Shown: positions 25,801 through 39,191 of the stretch, in pieces | Position numbering within the stretch: position 1 is the stretch's first letter | Layout of the letters: each line of letters opens with the position of its first letter | Source: Taeniopygia guttata | Taxonomy: Eukaryota; Chordata; Aves; Passeriformes; Estrildidae | Direction of reading: 5' to 3' | DNA: 64,000 bases | NCBI RefSeq assembly: GCF_048771995.1 | Contig: NC_133030.1 | Location: 36,718,501 to 36,782,500, forward strand | Notes under the pieces: generated by a model | What the model saw: the letters and a program-made list of their open reading frames with translations, nothing else | Database searches by the model: none | Told to the model about the DNA's origin: nothing | Translations under genes and position numbers: made by a program

Positions 25801-27952
25801 CGCTGTTGATTGCATGGTTTGTACAGAACTTGATTTCTTCAAACATTTATATTCTTTCTGCAGTCAAAAGTGTTCTACCGCTGGTGAACTTCTGTAATTG
25901 ACCATGAAATTCCTAGCACACTCAACTCATCAGAAGAATTACAAAGAGCAGGGTCTTAGAGTCTGGTTGACAGAACTCCTTATAGACTTTTTTTTTTTAT
26001 ATTGAGTTTTCTTTTCCATTAGATTTTTTTGACTATGGCTAACCTGACTTATGGTACCTTAAACTATTAATGTCACAGCTAGGGTTGAACATGATGTTGA
26101 CAAGAACCTGGTTTCACCCAGAAGCAGCACAGAATTCTAGCATCATTTCTGTAGATTTTTCCATCTACTTCTGACAATCTGAAATCCTGAAGTACTCTCT
26201 AGCTTAAACACACTCTCACTACATACAGGAAATTTTGTTACTCTTTTCTCTACAATGTCTAATCTTGGCAGTTTTTCACTTACTGCTTGGTCAGTCACAG
26301 TATATTCTAATGTAGTACAATGAACAGTTGCAGAATTAACTGACCCCAAATGAGCTATTCCAATTATTAAACCAGTAAAGGTATGTTAGACATGTGCCCC
26401 TGAGGAATTAATTTGTTCTGTTGTGAAGCGCTGCCATGAGATAAAGGAGTGTGCTAATAAGACTATCCTTTATTTGGTAGCTAATTTAGCAGTGAATGCT
26501 AACTGAAATACCTGTGCATGTGGGCTCACTGTAGCTCTAAGTAAATCTCTTTAGACTGACTGCCTGAACAGTACTGATCAGAGAAAAGATTGCTTAATAT
26601 CAATTATTTATCTATATAGTGAACTGTTATGTACTGCAGGTGCTTTGACTGTTTCTAAAGTTAGTTTGACTTGTTATGCCTTTGAATTCAGGAGTTGATT
26701 CAGAAAGTCAGCAGTATTACAGGCCATAAATTAATTTCTTATCCATCCCATGTACTATTGGCAATTTCAACTGTTTTCTTACATTTCTCTTTTAAAGCTA
26801 AAGCTAAAGGATTTCCTGGTTAACTAGAAGATATAAGTATCATAGTAATTCTTTTTCCATGATTAATTTATGTGAGATTATTTTTTTATTTAAAGAATGA
26901 TGTCACTAATCATACAGAAATGTCATAGATGCAGATAGAGAGAAATAACATGTCCCATGCACCATAATTTTATTTGTTAACTAGTACCTGCAATCTAAAC
27001 TATGCAAAAATCAATTGTTTTTATACTTGACTGCCACTAGTCAAGTTGCATACATCAAATATAACTTAAAATCATCAGTCTGTCACTAGCATAAACATAT
27101 TTCTTTATGCAGACTTGTAGAAGACTCAAAAAGTCTTGTGTGTGGAGGATTAATAAGCACAGATAATGATAAAAAGTCTTCCATTAGTGAACGGAGACAA
27201 TTCTAGTGGGATATAACTAGTGATATAACTGGCAAAAAAATGTAATAGATGGTGAATGGTTCCATAAAGTGATAGATATTTACTTTAAGAACATATAGCT
27301 ATTTTTAGGTGCGTGCAGAAACTTCATGACTATTTATACATTTTTTTGTTCCAATATAATAAATATAGTTTATTATACATTTTAAAAACTAACACATGCT
27401 TCAGAAATGTGTAACTACAGAGTTTATATGAAAACCATACACATAGTGCCAGATAGAAGCTCATCTAGGCTGAAATAAGTAGCTATGACTCCAATACATA
27501 TATCCTAATAGTAAACAAGATTTGATTATCCATCCAAGCAAATCTGTAGTTAGGAATATCATTATCTGTACTAGCATTGTGAACATGTCCTACAGTCCCA
27601 ACCGAAATTGCAATGTAAACATAGCTTGTGTTTGTAGACAAATATGTTTAATAAACCCATCAGAAAGTAGGATTTTTTCCATAACTCAATTCCATATCTA
27701 AATTCTTAAACACAATTTTTAGTTTTAAACACTGAAGTATTTAATTTAAAATGTGTCTGGTAGTTTTGTTTTAATAGAAAATAACATTAAATGTACATGA
27801 AAATTTCCAAGACCTCTTCCAGTCCCCTCTTACTCAATTTTGTGAAATGTGTCAAAAAGTTCAACTTCTATTTATTTCTTTGGATTTCTCCCCACAAAAT
27901 GGAAAGTCCAGAGGATTTGCTTCAGTAAGACATCCTGAATCTGATGTTTGAT

Positions 27953-27968
27953 ATTCTCATATGAGAAT
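27953..27968. repeat. 16-bp perfect palindrome
   Basis: ATTCTCATATGAGAAT is its own reverse complement and could bind a dimeric factor. No known operator is recognised. Confidence 0.4.
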
Positions 27969-28479
27969 GAACATTAATTTAATAAATCCTTACTGAACTA
28001 TGTTGGATGCTCTTAGCAACCCAGTTATAGAATGTATAGACAAATATATATCCATTAGTGTTTTAAGATAGCATATGATATATCTGCTTATATGCTTAAA
28101 AACTGATGTTAAAAATGTGGTTTGGATAATAGTATTAGTTAAAAGAAAATAACAAAATAAAGTGCTGAGCTCTGATTTTCAAGCATATATTTTTCTTAAA
28201 GTGCCCTTTGTGCAGCAGAGATTCCATGCACAGAAGTTTTCATCTTTCAGGTAAAAAAAAAAATAAAACCAAAGGAAAACCCCAATCACAACACTAATCC
28301 TTAGCTTGCAATTATCTTGTGAGGAAAGTGATCAGAGTCACAATATTATTTTGTACCCTGCTTTGAGTCTTGGGAGCTCCTAATTGTGATATTAGAACAG
28401 AACAAGTAACTATTAATAAGAATGAAAAATGTTGCTTTTTCAACTTTTCTCATGAGTTATTTCCTAGAGATCTGAGACA

Positions 28480-28605
28480 TCTATATGCAGGGGATTTATG
28501 ATTAATATTTTTGCATATTTTCTGTGTTATGTGTGCATGTGCTAATGCATTATAATTAGTACATTAACCCAAGGCCAATCCAATCTGAAAACATAGGTTG
28601 TTATT
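28480..28605. promoter_or_regulatory. Possible conserved regulatory element
   Basis: Has GATTAATA, TTTGCATA, GCTAATGCATTA, ATAATTAG and ACATTAACCC in about 100 bp, with a CCAATCC box at the right end. This density of homeodomain, octamer-like and CCAAT-like words is seen in vertebrate developmental enhancers, but AT-rich DNA produces such words by chance. Conservation cannot be judged from one sequence. Confidence 0.15.
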
Positions 28606-31600
28606 TTCAATATGTTAGACTTAGAAAACAAGGAGGTTTTGTGCCTGTAAGTTTGGGTTTTTCCCACTAAACTTAGGAGGAACTGAAAACATTGCGGAGA
28701 AAAATTAAGGATAACACTGAAAAACCATTCTAAAGAAATAGTTTAAAAATATGATATATATATATTTACACATGCAGTTAAGCTAGTCTCCTCCACCAGC
28801 ATGATCCAAGACCGGTGTAAAGTCACAGTTAAAATTATGTAGTGCAGCATTATTTGTTGCAAGAATTGACAACAAAAAATAATTGGTTACCTCATTTCAT
28901 CACTCCTGTGCTTTACTTCCTGCTGGTTCTTTTTGCTTCAATGTAAGAATTATTCACAGTCAGTAATGCCATTGCAAATGGAAATCCAGTGATACAGGTA
29001 CAAAAAATATTCTGGTTTTATTATGTTTTAGAAGAATATGTAAATATCAAATCTGTTCTGCTAGTAAACAAAATATAAGCTAAAGCCAGTATGAAATTAG
29101 TTCAGCTTCTGCAGTTATGTGCTTAAAGCCATAGATATGTCACCCTATATTGCCTTGAATAAAATGACTCGTGTTTCTTTGGGGAGTCAAAAAAAACCAT
29201 GCAGTTTTTCTCTGTCTCTTGAAAATGTTACATGCTCTTTTTACAGTCCAGGTACATTCATTGTATATACACTTTAATCATTAAAGAGCTGTTGCATGTA
29301 CACACACCTGCACACATATACCTGCCCCCCACCCCCAGCTTCCACCCTCATTCTATGGAAAGGATTTTTATTTAATAAAACACATGGAAATATGGAAAAA
29401 TATGTGTCTAATATTTGTTTTCTGAATAAGCACATTGACTTTGTAAGGTGTGTTAAGTGTCTAGGTTCAAAATCAACAACCCATTATGTTTAAAACTAGC
29501 TTTGATATAATTTTTAGTTGACTTTGGAGACAAATACATTTTTTAACTTCTTCAAGAGTTATCAAAGGAAACCAATATGTGGTTACTCACAGGAAATGCT
29601 TTTCCTTTCTTGATTTTGGAATGGAAAAAACAATATATTTCCAAATAATTTAGACTTCAAACTCAGATGAGATAAAGAATTTAATAAAGAGTTTTCTTTA
29701 TGTCTTAAAACATTTGATTCATACCCAAGATAAACCTAAGAACATAGTAACACAGACTTAAGAATTATCCACATTGTTACAGAGGTATTCTTCACGATGT
29801 TCTAGGGTCTATTCCACTAATTTATTTGGGTTAGTCATTAACACCTACCATTATTGAAATTGAAGGAGGAGCAGTGTCCTATTCTTTCTAGGTGCCTAAA
29901 TCATCACTGTTAAACTAATTTCAGGTAGGAGTCTTCAATCTGGACTTGAAATGTGGTAGTGAAAGTACAAGTTCTGGTAGAAATGGCACCAGTATCGGGG
30001 TTAAGTGTTTCCCTCCCAGCACTAAGACATTATTACCTGGCCTTTAGCCCTGCTGTGGCAAGCTGAATATCTGCTGAACTACCAAACACTGTCAGAGAAG
30101 GTAAAATAGGCAACTTGAATTTAGTTAAGAGCAGTAAGCATACATTCAAAATAATTTTTTAAAGGGTTAGTTAGCTACTATTCTTCAGATAATGTTTTAT
30201 GTGGTGTTCTTAATCATACTAACACAAGGAAAAATCTCACAGAACAGTCTTTCATGTACTGTTTTACATATATGGTAAAGTTTGTTGAAGAACAAAAACA
30301 TCAGAACCTCTCTCAGTTACAAGAGGGAAATGCAATAACATTTGTGTTAAAGCAGTAGCTATCCAGCCTTTATGAAGCAGCATCTGGTACAGAAGAGAAT
30401 GAAAGTATTCTGGACCCATAAACCAAAGGTGAATTCAAGATAGTTTTTTTATGCAGCAAGATGCATATATTTCAGAGTTGAACATATGTTTCTACAGAGT
30501 TGGCTCGATTAAACAAAAAAATATATTATGCAAGTTAATATTTAGGTTTAAAAACAGCAACTGTTTTTAAAAATAGAGTACACATGAACTAGCTTGTATG
30601 TTTCTGTAGTGATAATCTAGTGGGCAATTCAAGATGTTGATTATGTTGGTTCCTTGGGTGACCCTAAATGTTGTAAATGTCAATTTTTATAATGAAATAT
30701 GCTTTGAAAAAGGCAATAATACATATTGTGCCTCACATTCTCATCTACTGTAAAGTCAGCTATTGCTTTTTTCCTTAAGTTGCACCATTTTTAAACTGTA
30801 TGTCAAAGTCTGCCACAAAGTCAAATGTTGATGAGTTATGTTTTATATACCACATGGAACAGTGGTAGACCTCTTCTTTTAGTTGAGTGGCTATTGTCCA
30901 ATATTACTCCAGACTAAATTTATCTGGTCAACTTAAAAATGACAGTTTGCATTAAGCTGAGCTTTTTATAGATTTTATGATAGATAAAACAACTACTTTT
31001 ATGACTATTCAGTTTATACAACTAGTCATGACAGTCTGATGCACAGGGAACTTCCTTTTTATACAGAATTATTAAAAAACATGAAATGCATGAGTAGCTG
31101 TAAATATATATTAAAATAAATTTTTGAAAAAGAGAAAAAACAAGAAACTTCAGTGAATAAAATAGTGCTAATAAATCCTCCACAATGGAGGCTAGCCATC
31201 ATGTAAAATACCAAAAAAAATTTATAGTAAGAAGGTTAATAGCAAATTATGTTAATTTTGAATGCTATAGAAGATGCTAGTCATTAAAAATATGCAGAAA
31301 TAGTTTGAGATAGAAATATGTACATGTAAAATTAAAATGACAAAATAGGTTATTTCAAAGAGCTTAGTTATTGTCATATATGTGATAGAGTATCTAGTTA
31401 TAGTTTAGTAAGTGTATTTGTGTACACACACATATTTTGCACGTACATATTCAGATAAATGTACACTAATCTTTAACTTTCCATTTTACATAAAATCTGT
31501 ATATTGGCTTAGAATTAACACGATAACTGGGAAGATAAGCTTCTCATGAATCTTCAAATTTCAGATTATTAGAAAAAAATATATAAATTCAAAGTTTTTA

Positions 31601-32999
31601 GGAAAGTTGCTTGTTGCTCTTCATTTCTTGATATCTAAGCTTCTATCTTAAGTTACTGATGTAAGCAAGTGAAATTATCTGGGAAGTCCACTTAAACTAT
31701 GCACTGAAGCAGAGTTGAGAAAAACATATCTTTGAATTCATTCTTCTATTTAGAATATCTCTAAGACACATGTAATGTTGTAGCTGTCAACACAAGCTAT
31801 GACACAAATTGTATGCAAATCGATAGAATGTTCAGTGATATCAAAGAGCTACAGCCTAGAAAAATACTGGTATGTTATGGAAAGGAAATAAGTAGCAGGC
31901 AAACAATTACTTCCCTGTAACCCCTCCAAGAGAAAAAGAAAAAAACCAAACACAATTAAATATACCAAATATGAGCAACTTAAATAAAAAATAGGTGACC
32001 CAGAACCTCTAACCATATAAGTACATATAAAGAGAGACTGTAAGCGTATATATGGAGAGACCAAACATTACTAGATGAAAATTGCTCCCAAATGTAACAA
32101 TATAGCACCTCACTTTATGCGAGGAAGTATTTTTTTTCAAGAAACACTGTGTTGGGCAAGAACTTATTTCTTTGCTCTAGTTCTGACTTACATGTACCAC
32201 CTAGATTGTTAGGCTATGCAATTAATATCATCATTTCTATAGGTATTTATTAAGTACCAAGAGTACTTAAGATCCACTGATAGAAAAAATGAAATTAAGC
32301 AAAAAAAACCTGCCAGAGTATAAAAAGTATATTTATGAATTTAGAAGGCAGCTTCAAAGGACATGATTAAATGGTTTAAAAATATCTGAACTCCATTATA
32401 ATATCTGAAGTTCCACTAGTGAACATTATCCTCCCCCATGCAGATTGGGCTCCTTAGAAAGCAGAGGATGCATGAGGGCAGCGTACCAGACTGTCCTGCA
32501 GACTGGTGATCAGCATTCTCAGCTAAGAGAGAGGGTAAAATGTGGTCAAATTCCTTCAAGTGAATCTCCCTCAACTGTCATTCCTCAGGAAAAGCTAATT
32601 CAATGTTGTCATTTCTACCAGTAGCAAGATGCCTCAAGCCAAGAACTTTTAATACAAAACATTGCAGCATTAAAGTACCTTTATGAATATATTCCTGAGT
32701 GCAATCATTTGGAAAATGTTATTTGTTCCCACTGGTAGTAAATTAAAAAACCCCAAAGTTTAATAGCTTTCATATAAACTTTTTTGTATCATTTATTTTC
32801 TTAGGAAACTGTTCACAAAATATTAACTGCTAGAAGGATTTTTTCCAGCCATGTATTAAATTATATGTATATAGAGACACCACTGTAAATGTTTTGAAGC
32901 ATGTGCTACAGCATTTATCCTCAGGAGACTTCTGAAGCAGAGGAGGAAGCAATTTTCTTATGAATTATGACAGAAACCACAGAAAAGTGTAAACAATAA

Positions 33000-33240
33000 C
33001 CCCTGCACTTTACCATTATTTAGGTGGCTAATTAAATAACACATTTAGTATATAATATATGCTTTAAGAATAAAATCATTACACAATAATCAAACACTAA
33101 TCAGCCAACTATATTATTCTGACTTTCTGACTAATTAAGACTTTACTGAATGATATGGCTGATAGAGGGCTAATAAGCTAATGAGAGATGAAAACTTCAA
33201 TATGATTGAAATGAAGCTTTGCCTTTAACTTAATCCATTT
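33000..33240. promoter_or_regulatory. Possible homeodomain-rich regulatory element
   Basis: Repeated ATTA/TAAT core words occur in varied settings: GGCTAATTAAAT, ACACTAATCAGCC, GACTAATTAAGAC and GGGCTAATAAGCTAATGAG, with TGATATGG and TGATAGAG between them. The words are spaced through about 200 bp and are not a simple repeat. This is the kind of content found in conserved noncoding elements near developmental genes. The assignment is an inference. Confidence 0.25.
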
Positions 33241-34878
33241 GTGTGAAAGTATTGGACACAGCATAGATTTCAGTAATGTGTTCCTTAGCTTCTATTGTCT
33301 CATACTGCATTTTTTTTTCTTTGTATAATCATTAGATCTAGTGTTAGCTTTTTCTCAATTATTAAGCTTCCGAAATCAATGCATAGAATTTGGCACATGG
33401 CATCTCTTACTCTTGGGTCCAACCACAATAATCCTCCCTGATTGCTTCTCAAAGCCAAAAACATGTGGAAAGACTTGAAATTCCATGGATAATTTAAACA
33501 CTGTTATAATCAGTCAGATTGAACATTCAAATTAAACATCCTTGTCTAGAATGTTTCTGGATCAAATTAATATGGTTTCTGTGGAAATCAAAAATATCAA
33601 ATATTAATAAGGTTAGCCACTGCTGAGTGCTATCTCAAAAACTATAAAAAATATTATTGCTATTATTATTATTATTATTGATATTTGCATTTGTTTCTGT
33701 TCATTTGTTTCCCAGTAGGTGTCTCTATACTGCAGCTTTACTGAAAAAGAAGGAAGAAGCAGGCTAATTGCATAAAAATATTTTTAAAAATTAAAGAAAA
33801 AAATAGGCAAATGAAACCTTACTATGACATCATGCAACACCCAAGGAAAAAGAAATACTGTAAAGAGAGGTTTCCTATGAGCTTTTCATACCATCATACT
33901 CCCATTTATGCAGAACCAAAAGAGGCATAGTAACTTCTGATTACAAGAGAAAGAGATGTTAAAAATGGTGCACGAAAAAAACCCAAAAACTAAAAGCCTG
34001 AGGATTTTTGTATGTTCTCTGAAGAACAATTATCTCTCCAATTTTCATATATATATAAATATATAGCATAACAACTGCTGGAACCTATCTTCTGCAGCAG
34101 CTACAGTGAAATTATTGACGTCTCACAAAGAAAGTGTTTCAACCTTTGTTGGGTACATAAATGGGGAGGTTAATGAAGACTGCAGGGGTCTGGAGTAGTG
34201 GACAAAAAAAAGTACAAGTAATAATACAAAATTGTGATTGGAAATAAGAATTCCAGTTTGTCTTGACTCAGGGCAGACCAAAGTAACTTCTATTCATTTG
34301 CATCAGATTCCAAAATTTTAAAAAAATCCCTTAATTGACATGCAATCTCTTTAGACAAATAAAACTTATGCTTTGATGGATCCCAGTTGTATTTCTGCAG
34401 TGATCTAAGTTGAATAAAAAATCCTGACTTACCATATAAAAGCACTAGTATTCTGTTTAGTATTTGATTTTAATTGCAGATTTCACAGACCAGAACACTG
34501 AGATGAATAACTGATGATGCTGAACTGAAACAGCTGAAATTCTATGTATGATTAACAATATAGAACTAAACCTCTGAAAAGTTGCATTTTCAGGTCTTGC
34601 TGTTCACAGAAAAAGTGTTTCAAGGTTAGTAAAAGTTGATAGTCCCCAGTTTGTCCATTAATCAATAGTTCACTGAGTATTTGGTAAGAGCTCAATGAGC
34701 CATAAAAAGGAACAACATGACAAGTTTTATTGATTTTGTCATAAAAAGGATAAAGAAGTGACAGATGACAGATCCAGTTAGACCTTTACAGCAAGCAGGA
34801 CTCATGCTACATTACTTACGAGAATTCTAATTTTGGAACAGGAAGAGACAGAAACCCACATGTCCTTTGCATAAAATT

Positions 34879-34933
34879 TCTCTCTCCTCTCTCTCTCTCT
34901 CTCACATACACACACACACACACACACACACAT
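34879..34933. repeat. (CT)n(CA)n compound microsatellite
   Basis: A CT tract (34879-34903) passes directly into a CA tract ending in CATGCATAC (34902-34933). Such compound tracts are common in vertebrate genomes and tend to be length-polymorphic. Confidence 0.95.
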
Positions 34934-35194
34934 GCATACAAATAGATCCAGAAACTGATTGTGGTTTAAAAGAGTGTAATGTGATTAAATAAGATGATAT
35001 CACAGCTGAAATCAGACTCTGATCTTGAACTCTTCCTAAAGAATTTGGTTTTCTTGTACAGCATTATATATAAGGCATTTCATGGTATTTATGTTCTTGT
35101 CCTCAATGCACTTTATTTATGGACTCTCTCTGTTCTTCAGCACTATTTATAAGGATTCTGTCAAATCCCAATGTGTACTCAAATGTGAAGTTAT

Positions 35195-35320
35195 TCAATA
35201 GTTTTTGGCCATAAATCATTGTGCTGTTATTAGGACTTCGCTGCCACATTAATCCTTAAACTTTCAACTTAAGAGCAGGGAGTGTAACATGGAAAGTTAA
35301 TGACTCAGATAAGACCTTTA
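35195..35320. promoter_or_regulatory. Possible conserved regulatory element
   Basis: Contains GGCCATAAATCATTG, a CDX/HOX-like word, followed by GCTGTTATTAGGACTTCG, ACATTAATCC and AAGTTAATGACTCAG, which overlaps an AP-1-like TGACTCA. It is of mixed composition, with no repeat character and no open frame. The enhancer assignment is by look alone. Confidence 0.18.
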
Positions 35321-35619
35321 CCTCATAGTGCTGTCAAAATCCAAGGGTTTAAAAGTTACGTTAGGGAAACAACATTCAGCAATAACAAAAAGCTCTTGCT
35401 GAGAAGTTGATTAAGGGATTCAGCCTGAAGTAGTCACACTGACTTTATATACTTTCATCTATAATTTTTTTTGCAATATTTGCTTTATGAACTTCCATTG
35501 TGCCATCAAAATCTCTACCTAGTTACATTTCTCATTGCTACTTCACTTCTTTTTTACATTTCTAGAGGACCATGTCTCACTAAGGAATTCTGCCTTTTTC
35601 ACTGTTGCATGTTCAGATT

Positions 35620-35660
35620 CATGTAACATGAAAAATTGTTCATGTAACATGAAAAATTGT
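35620..35660. repeat. Tandem duplication of a 21-bp unit
   Basis: Two adjacent copies, the second one base short, of a 21-bp unit starting CATGTAACATG and ending AATTGTT. The copies are identical, so the duplication is recent or maintained. Confidence 0.9.
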
Positions 35661-36960
35661 ACTTGAAAAATAGTTAGACCTGTAAAGGGGAGCTTAAATA
35701 TATGTTTAGCTTGTTCATTCCACAGTGAAAATTCCTTCAAATTTCTTAAAAGCAAGTGAAGAATGACTGAGCATCAATTAGGAAAAAAGCTCACTGACAC
35801 TTCCTGCTCTAAAACCTGCTGCTTCTTTGGTGTAAGAATTAATTTATTTAAGTTACTTAATTCTTAGAGAAGGAATAAGCAAAAAACCCTTGAAATTCCA
35901 TATTGCACCTCTTGCAGCACTGAATGTGGGCAGTGGGAACAAGGCAAACATAAGCAGTTCTTTTAAATAATGGCCTACAGTGAGTAATAGTGTAACTGGA
36001 TATCTGCTTCCCATCAAGGCGGCTATACATTAAAAAGGTCCTGATTTGATATATTGCTGTGGACTTTTTTCATTTTTTATTCTAAAACCATTGATAGGTC
36101 TGTTGCAACCTAAATAAATATTTACTTGCTAATTGCTTAGATGGACAGAAGAGATTTAGATATCACATATGATTAACAGTTCCATATTTTATCTATCTTG
36201 GCCACATTTTATTGCTCTATGTCAATTTCTTTCTAAAAAAATATTTTCCAGGCTTGGGTAGGGGTGATGGTTTAAGTTTGAATTGCCTATTTAATTAAAT
36301 AATTGTGGGTTTTTTTCCCTTCAAGGACACCTGTAGTAGCTAGTGTTCATTTAATAAATCTAGTTTCTACTCATTGATGCACCAGGGATATTTCAGATAC
36401 ATCAGAGAGAAGCAAGGGAAAACAATGTTGTTAACTCACACAGTAGATTTTATGGTACTGAGGATGTACTTGCCAAAAGGTGACTTATTTTGTTGAGCTA
36501 TCGTCTGATAGGTTTGCTTCTGCTGTGTCCTGAATAAAAGGTGTAGGGTTTCTATCTTCAGTTACAGCAATATCATCACAAGCCAACACTGAGAAGTAGG
36601 CATGCCAAGATCATGCTTGAGTTAAATATGTGCTGAAGTGCTTTTCTGAATCAGAGCCATAATTTATTTAGATCATAAAGTGATTCCTTAAAGAAAAACA
36701 AATCCCAGAAGGAATGTTTTTATGATAGGGTTTGCTTCTGCTCTTTTCTATATTCTGGCATCAGTAAGTATATATAAGAACAACACAAATGTGTTATAAA
36801 TTCTATGAATATGGCAGTGTTTTTGCTGCCATTGCAGAATATCCTTCTTTAAATGTCCCATGCCATTACTAAGTCAAGATATCAGAGTATTTGGAACCGT
36901 GACCTGGAAGTTAGCCAGTAAGCAGTTTAAATTAGCACCATTCTGAATCCAGTCAAGCTT

Positions 36961-37290
36961 TCAAATACATAATCTATAAGAGTACACTAAGCCAGTCAGA
37001 TACTGAGTAACATCGCTCCATAGATGGCATAAAGAGGGGAAATAGGATGGAATGACTGACTGGCAGTACTGGTAGTCACGAGGGGTCTTCCCTCTAGGAT
37101 GCTTTCTCATGAACATTCGGGGGTTTTTGCCTTCATTGCAGTGATTCAGCTGCTGGACATCCGTTTGCCAGAACACATCATCTTGTTCTGCCCTGCCAAC
37201 AAATAAGCAGGTGGCAGGGATGACACGATTCCAACTCTGAGTGCATGCAAAGGAGCAGGCTAGGGGCAACATGACCTACATGTTTTGCAT
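36961..37290. other. Segment with open frames on both strands, coding status unclear
   Basis: The minus strand has a 103-codon frame (36961-37272). The plus strand has an overlapping frame of about 50 codons ending with TAA near 37207. The plus strand also offers an acceptor-like pyrimidine stretch TTTTTGCCTTCATTGCAG just before 37141 and a donor-like AAGCAG/GTGGCA at about 37211. The base composition is more even than in the flanks. Neither peptide is recognised. This could be a noncoding exon, a decayed retrocopy or chance. Confidence 0.15.
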
Positions 37291-39035
37291 AGCACCAATT
37301 TATTAACAAAGCTAACACATTTAACCAGGCACTATTCAGAATAGTTTATCAGTCTCAATGATCTGTCCTGGCTGACACAAATCCTGCATTAAGCATCATC
37401 AAAGTGGCAGTGTGCTTGAACTGATTAGAAATCCAAGGGGAAATGAAGCAGAGCAAAGGTGATGAACAAATTTTTGTTATTGCATTTGTTAGCCAGAATA
37501 CTTAGTAACTGTGTTTTTGAGGAAGGTTGTCTCTGTTATTGGTGAGAGTGTTTTTCTAAAAATAAAACAAAGACATGAATTCAGAAGACAGGGTTGGATG
37601 CAGAACTGTAAGGCACATGACTGAAACTAATGGGGTTTGGACTGGACCATCTCACATATTTATAACAAAACAAATTTTAACAGAGGAAAAAGGCAAGACA
37701 ATCTGTGTTCCACATACACAGAATGGAAAATTGCAAATCAGATAGATGATGATAAGGGATAGATATAGTTATATGTGAAATTTCCTATAATCAGAAAATT
37801 TATTGACATCTATCTTCTTTTATCTACTTTTTAAATTCAGTTAGAATTGCACTTTTTTCTATTTTAAGGGTTTTTTGAAAAATTGTGATTTTATGTATTA
37901 ATGCATTAGCAGTATTGAATTCTTTTGCTCAATCTGCTCCTTCACAGACAGACTAATATTCAACTACTGGGAAATTTTTTAAAGGATTCTGAAAAATGAA
38001 ATATCATTTCACCATTTTTTATTTTCTTTTTTTTTCTAATATATTTTGGATATCTGCAAAATGAACACAATGCTTGGCCACTGCCTGTAACAGAAGCAAA
38101 CTGAAGAAAGGAAAGCTGAATGTGGATGTTTGTAAGGAAGACATATGAGGAGAGGGTCAGACTGGAGAGGAGTTTATCTTGAGTAGCTCATCTTTGAAAA
38201 CAGGACTTTGAAGTGTTTTCTCTAAACCTTTCAAAGGGATAGAGACTGAAAAAAGATCATGAGCTAACTAGAGGCTAAGTACTGGGAGGATAAGCCAGCT
38301 GGAAGATAAAATTCTTTCTTTGTATCAACTGTGTGTGAGCCCTTTAAAATCTGTCTGATTAGATAGGAGGCACAAGAGTTGAAGTGTTAAACATACAGCA
38401 TATCCCACTGCCTGAGCTCTGCTCTTGTGTGCTCATAATGTGAAATGATGGCTCCTCTATACAAGTGGGACTATTAAAAAAAATTGACAATAGCTGTTAA
38501 CAAAACCCCATCTGAGTGCTTTTTAAAATTGTAACAACAAGGATCAATTTTTTAAACTACTGAAATGCAGTCTTTGTTAGAGTGAAACCCAGTAACTCTT
38601 CAGTAGCACACAGCCAAATGGAACTGCAGGGAACCTAAGTCAAAGAGAAGGCAGTTCCATATGGGACTGGGACAGCCATGAAAATCTATGGGCCTTCTCA
38701 GAAATAACTGAACTCAATAGCCATCATCAGTATTCTTTATAATGCAAATTTTAGACCTAGAAATGAAGAAGTGAAAAACAAGAAACTATAAAGTTTCCAA
38801 GTCTAAAGTTTAAACTTACATTAAGAGTTGAAGTACAATAACTGATATCCCAGACATAATTTATTTAGCCATCTTCCAAACTACTTATTTGCATTTTATG
38901 TAATGAAAAGTCAAATATAAAGTAGAGCTGAAATGTAATTTCAACCACATCTGAGAAGTAATTGATACAGTCTTAAAGGAAAAAATGTAGATTTTCTGTC
39001 TGCTTTAATGAACATAAATTTCTTTAGCTGCTGTG

Positions 39036-39191
39036 TTTCAACCACCTGCCAGAATTCAAGAAGAGCTTGGATGACACTCCCAGGCACATGGTGTGATTCT
39101 TGGGGTGGGCCTGTGCAGGCTCAGGAGTTGGACTGAATGATCCTTGTGGGTCCCATGCAACAACCATTCAACTCCAATGGTTTTATGATTG
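39036..39191 (+). mobile_element. CR1 3' end fragment, plus strand
   Basis: Begins near CAACCACCTGCCAGAATTC and runs through AAGAAGAGCTTGGATGACAC, CACATGGTGTGATTCTTGGGG, GAGTTGGACTGAATGATCC and TTGTGGGTCCC to end at GGTTTTATGATTG. This is the 3' terminal part of a CR1 subfamily with the CTCAGGCACATGGTGTGA wording seen in songbirds. It is 5'-truncated, as most CR1 copies are. Confidence 0.82.

Larger units (their letters stand above)
19833..34878. other. Long AT-rich unique stretch, no gene seen
   Basis: Fifteen kilobases with no recognisable gene and no dated transposon. Open frames reach 100 codons at most (minus strand, 20410-20712), with no known domain. Two stretches have dense homeodomain-like motifs and are listed separately (28480-28605 and 33000-33240). 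There are scattered A- or T-runs and short ATT repeats (33655-33681). The lack of young repeats suggests old, stable sequence. Confidence 0.5.
34934..39035. other. Unique sequence, no definite gene
   Basis: Mostly AT-rich. It contains a 21-bp tandem duplication (35620-35660), a possible regulatory block (35195-35320) and a segment with overlapping open frames on both strands (36961-37290), each noted separately. No transposon is recognised. Confidence 0.5.
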
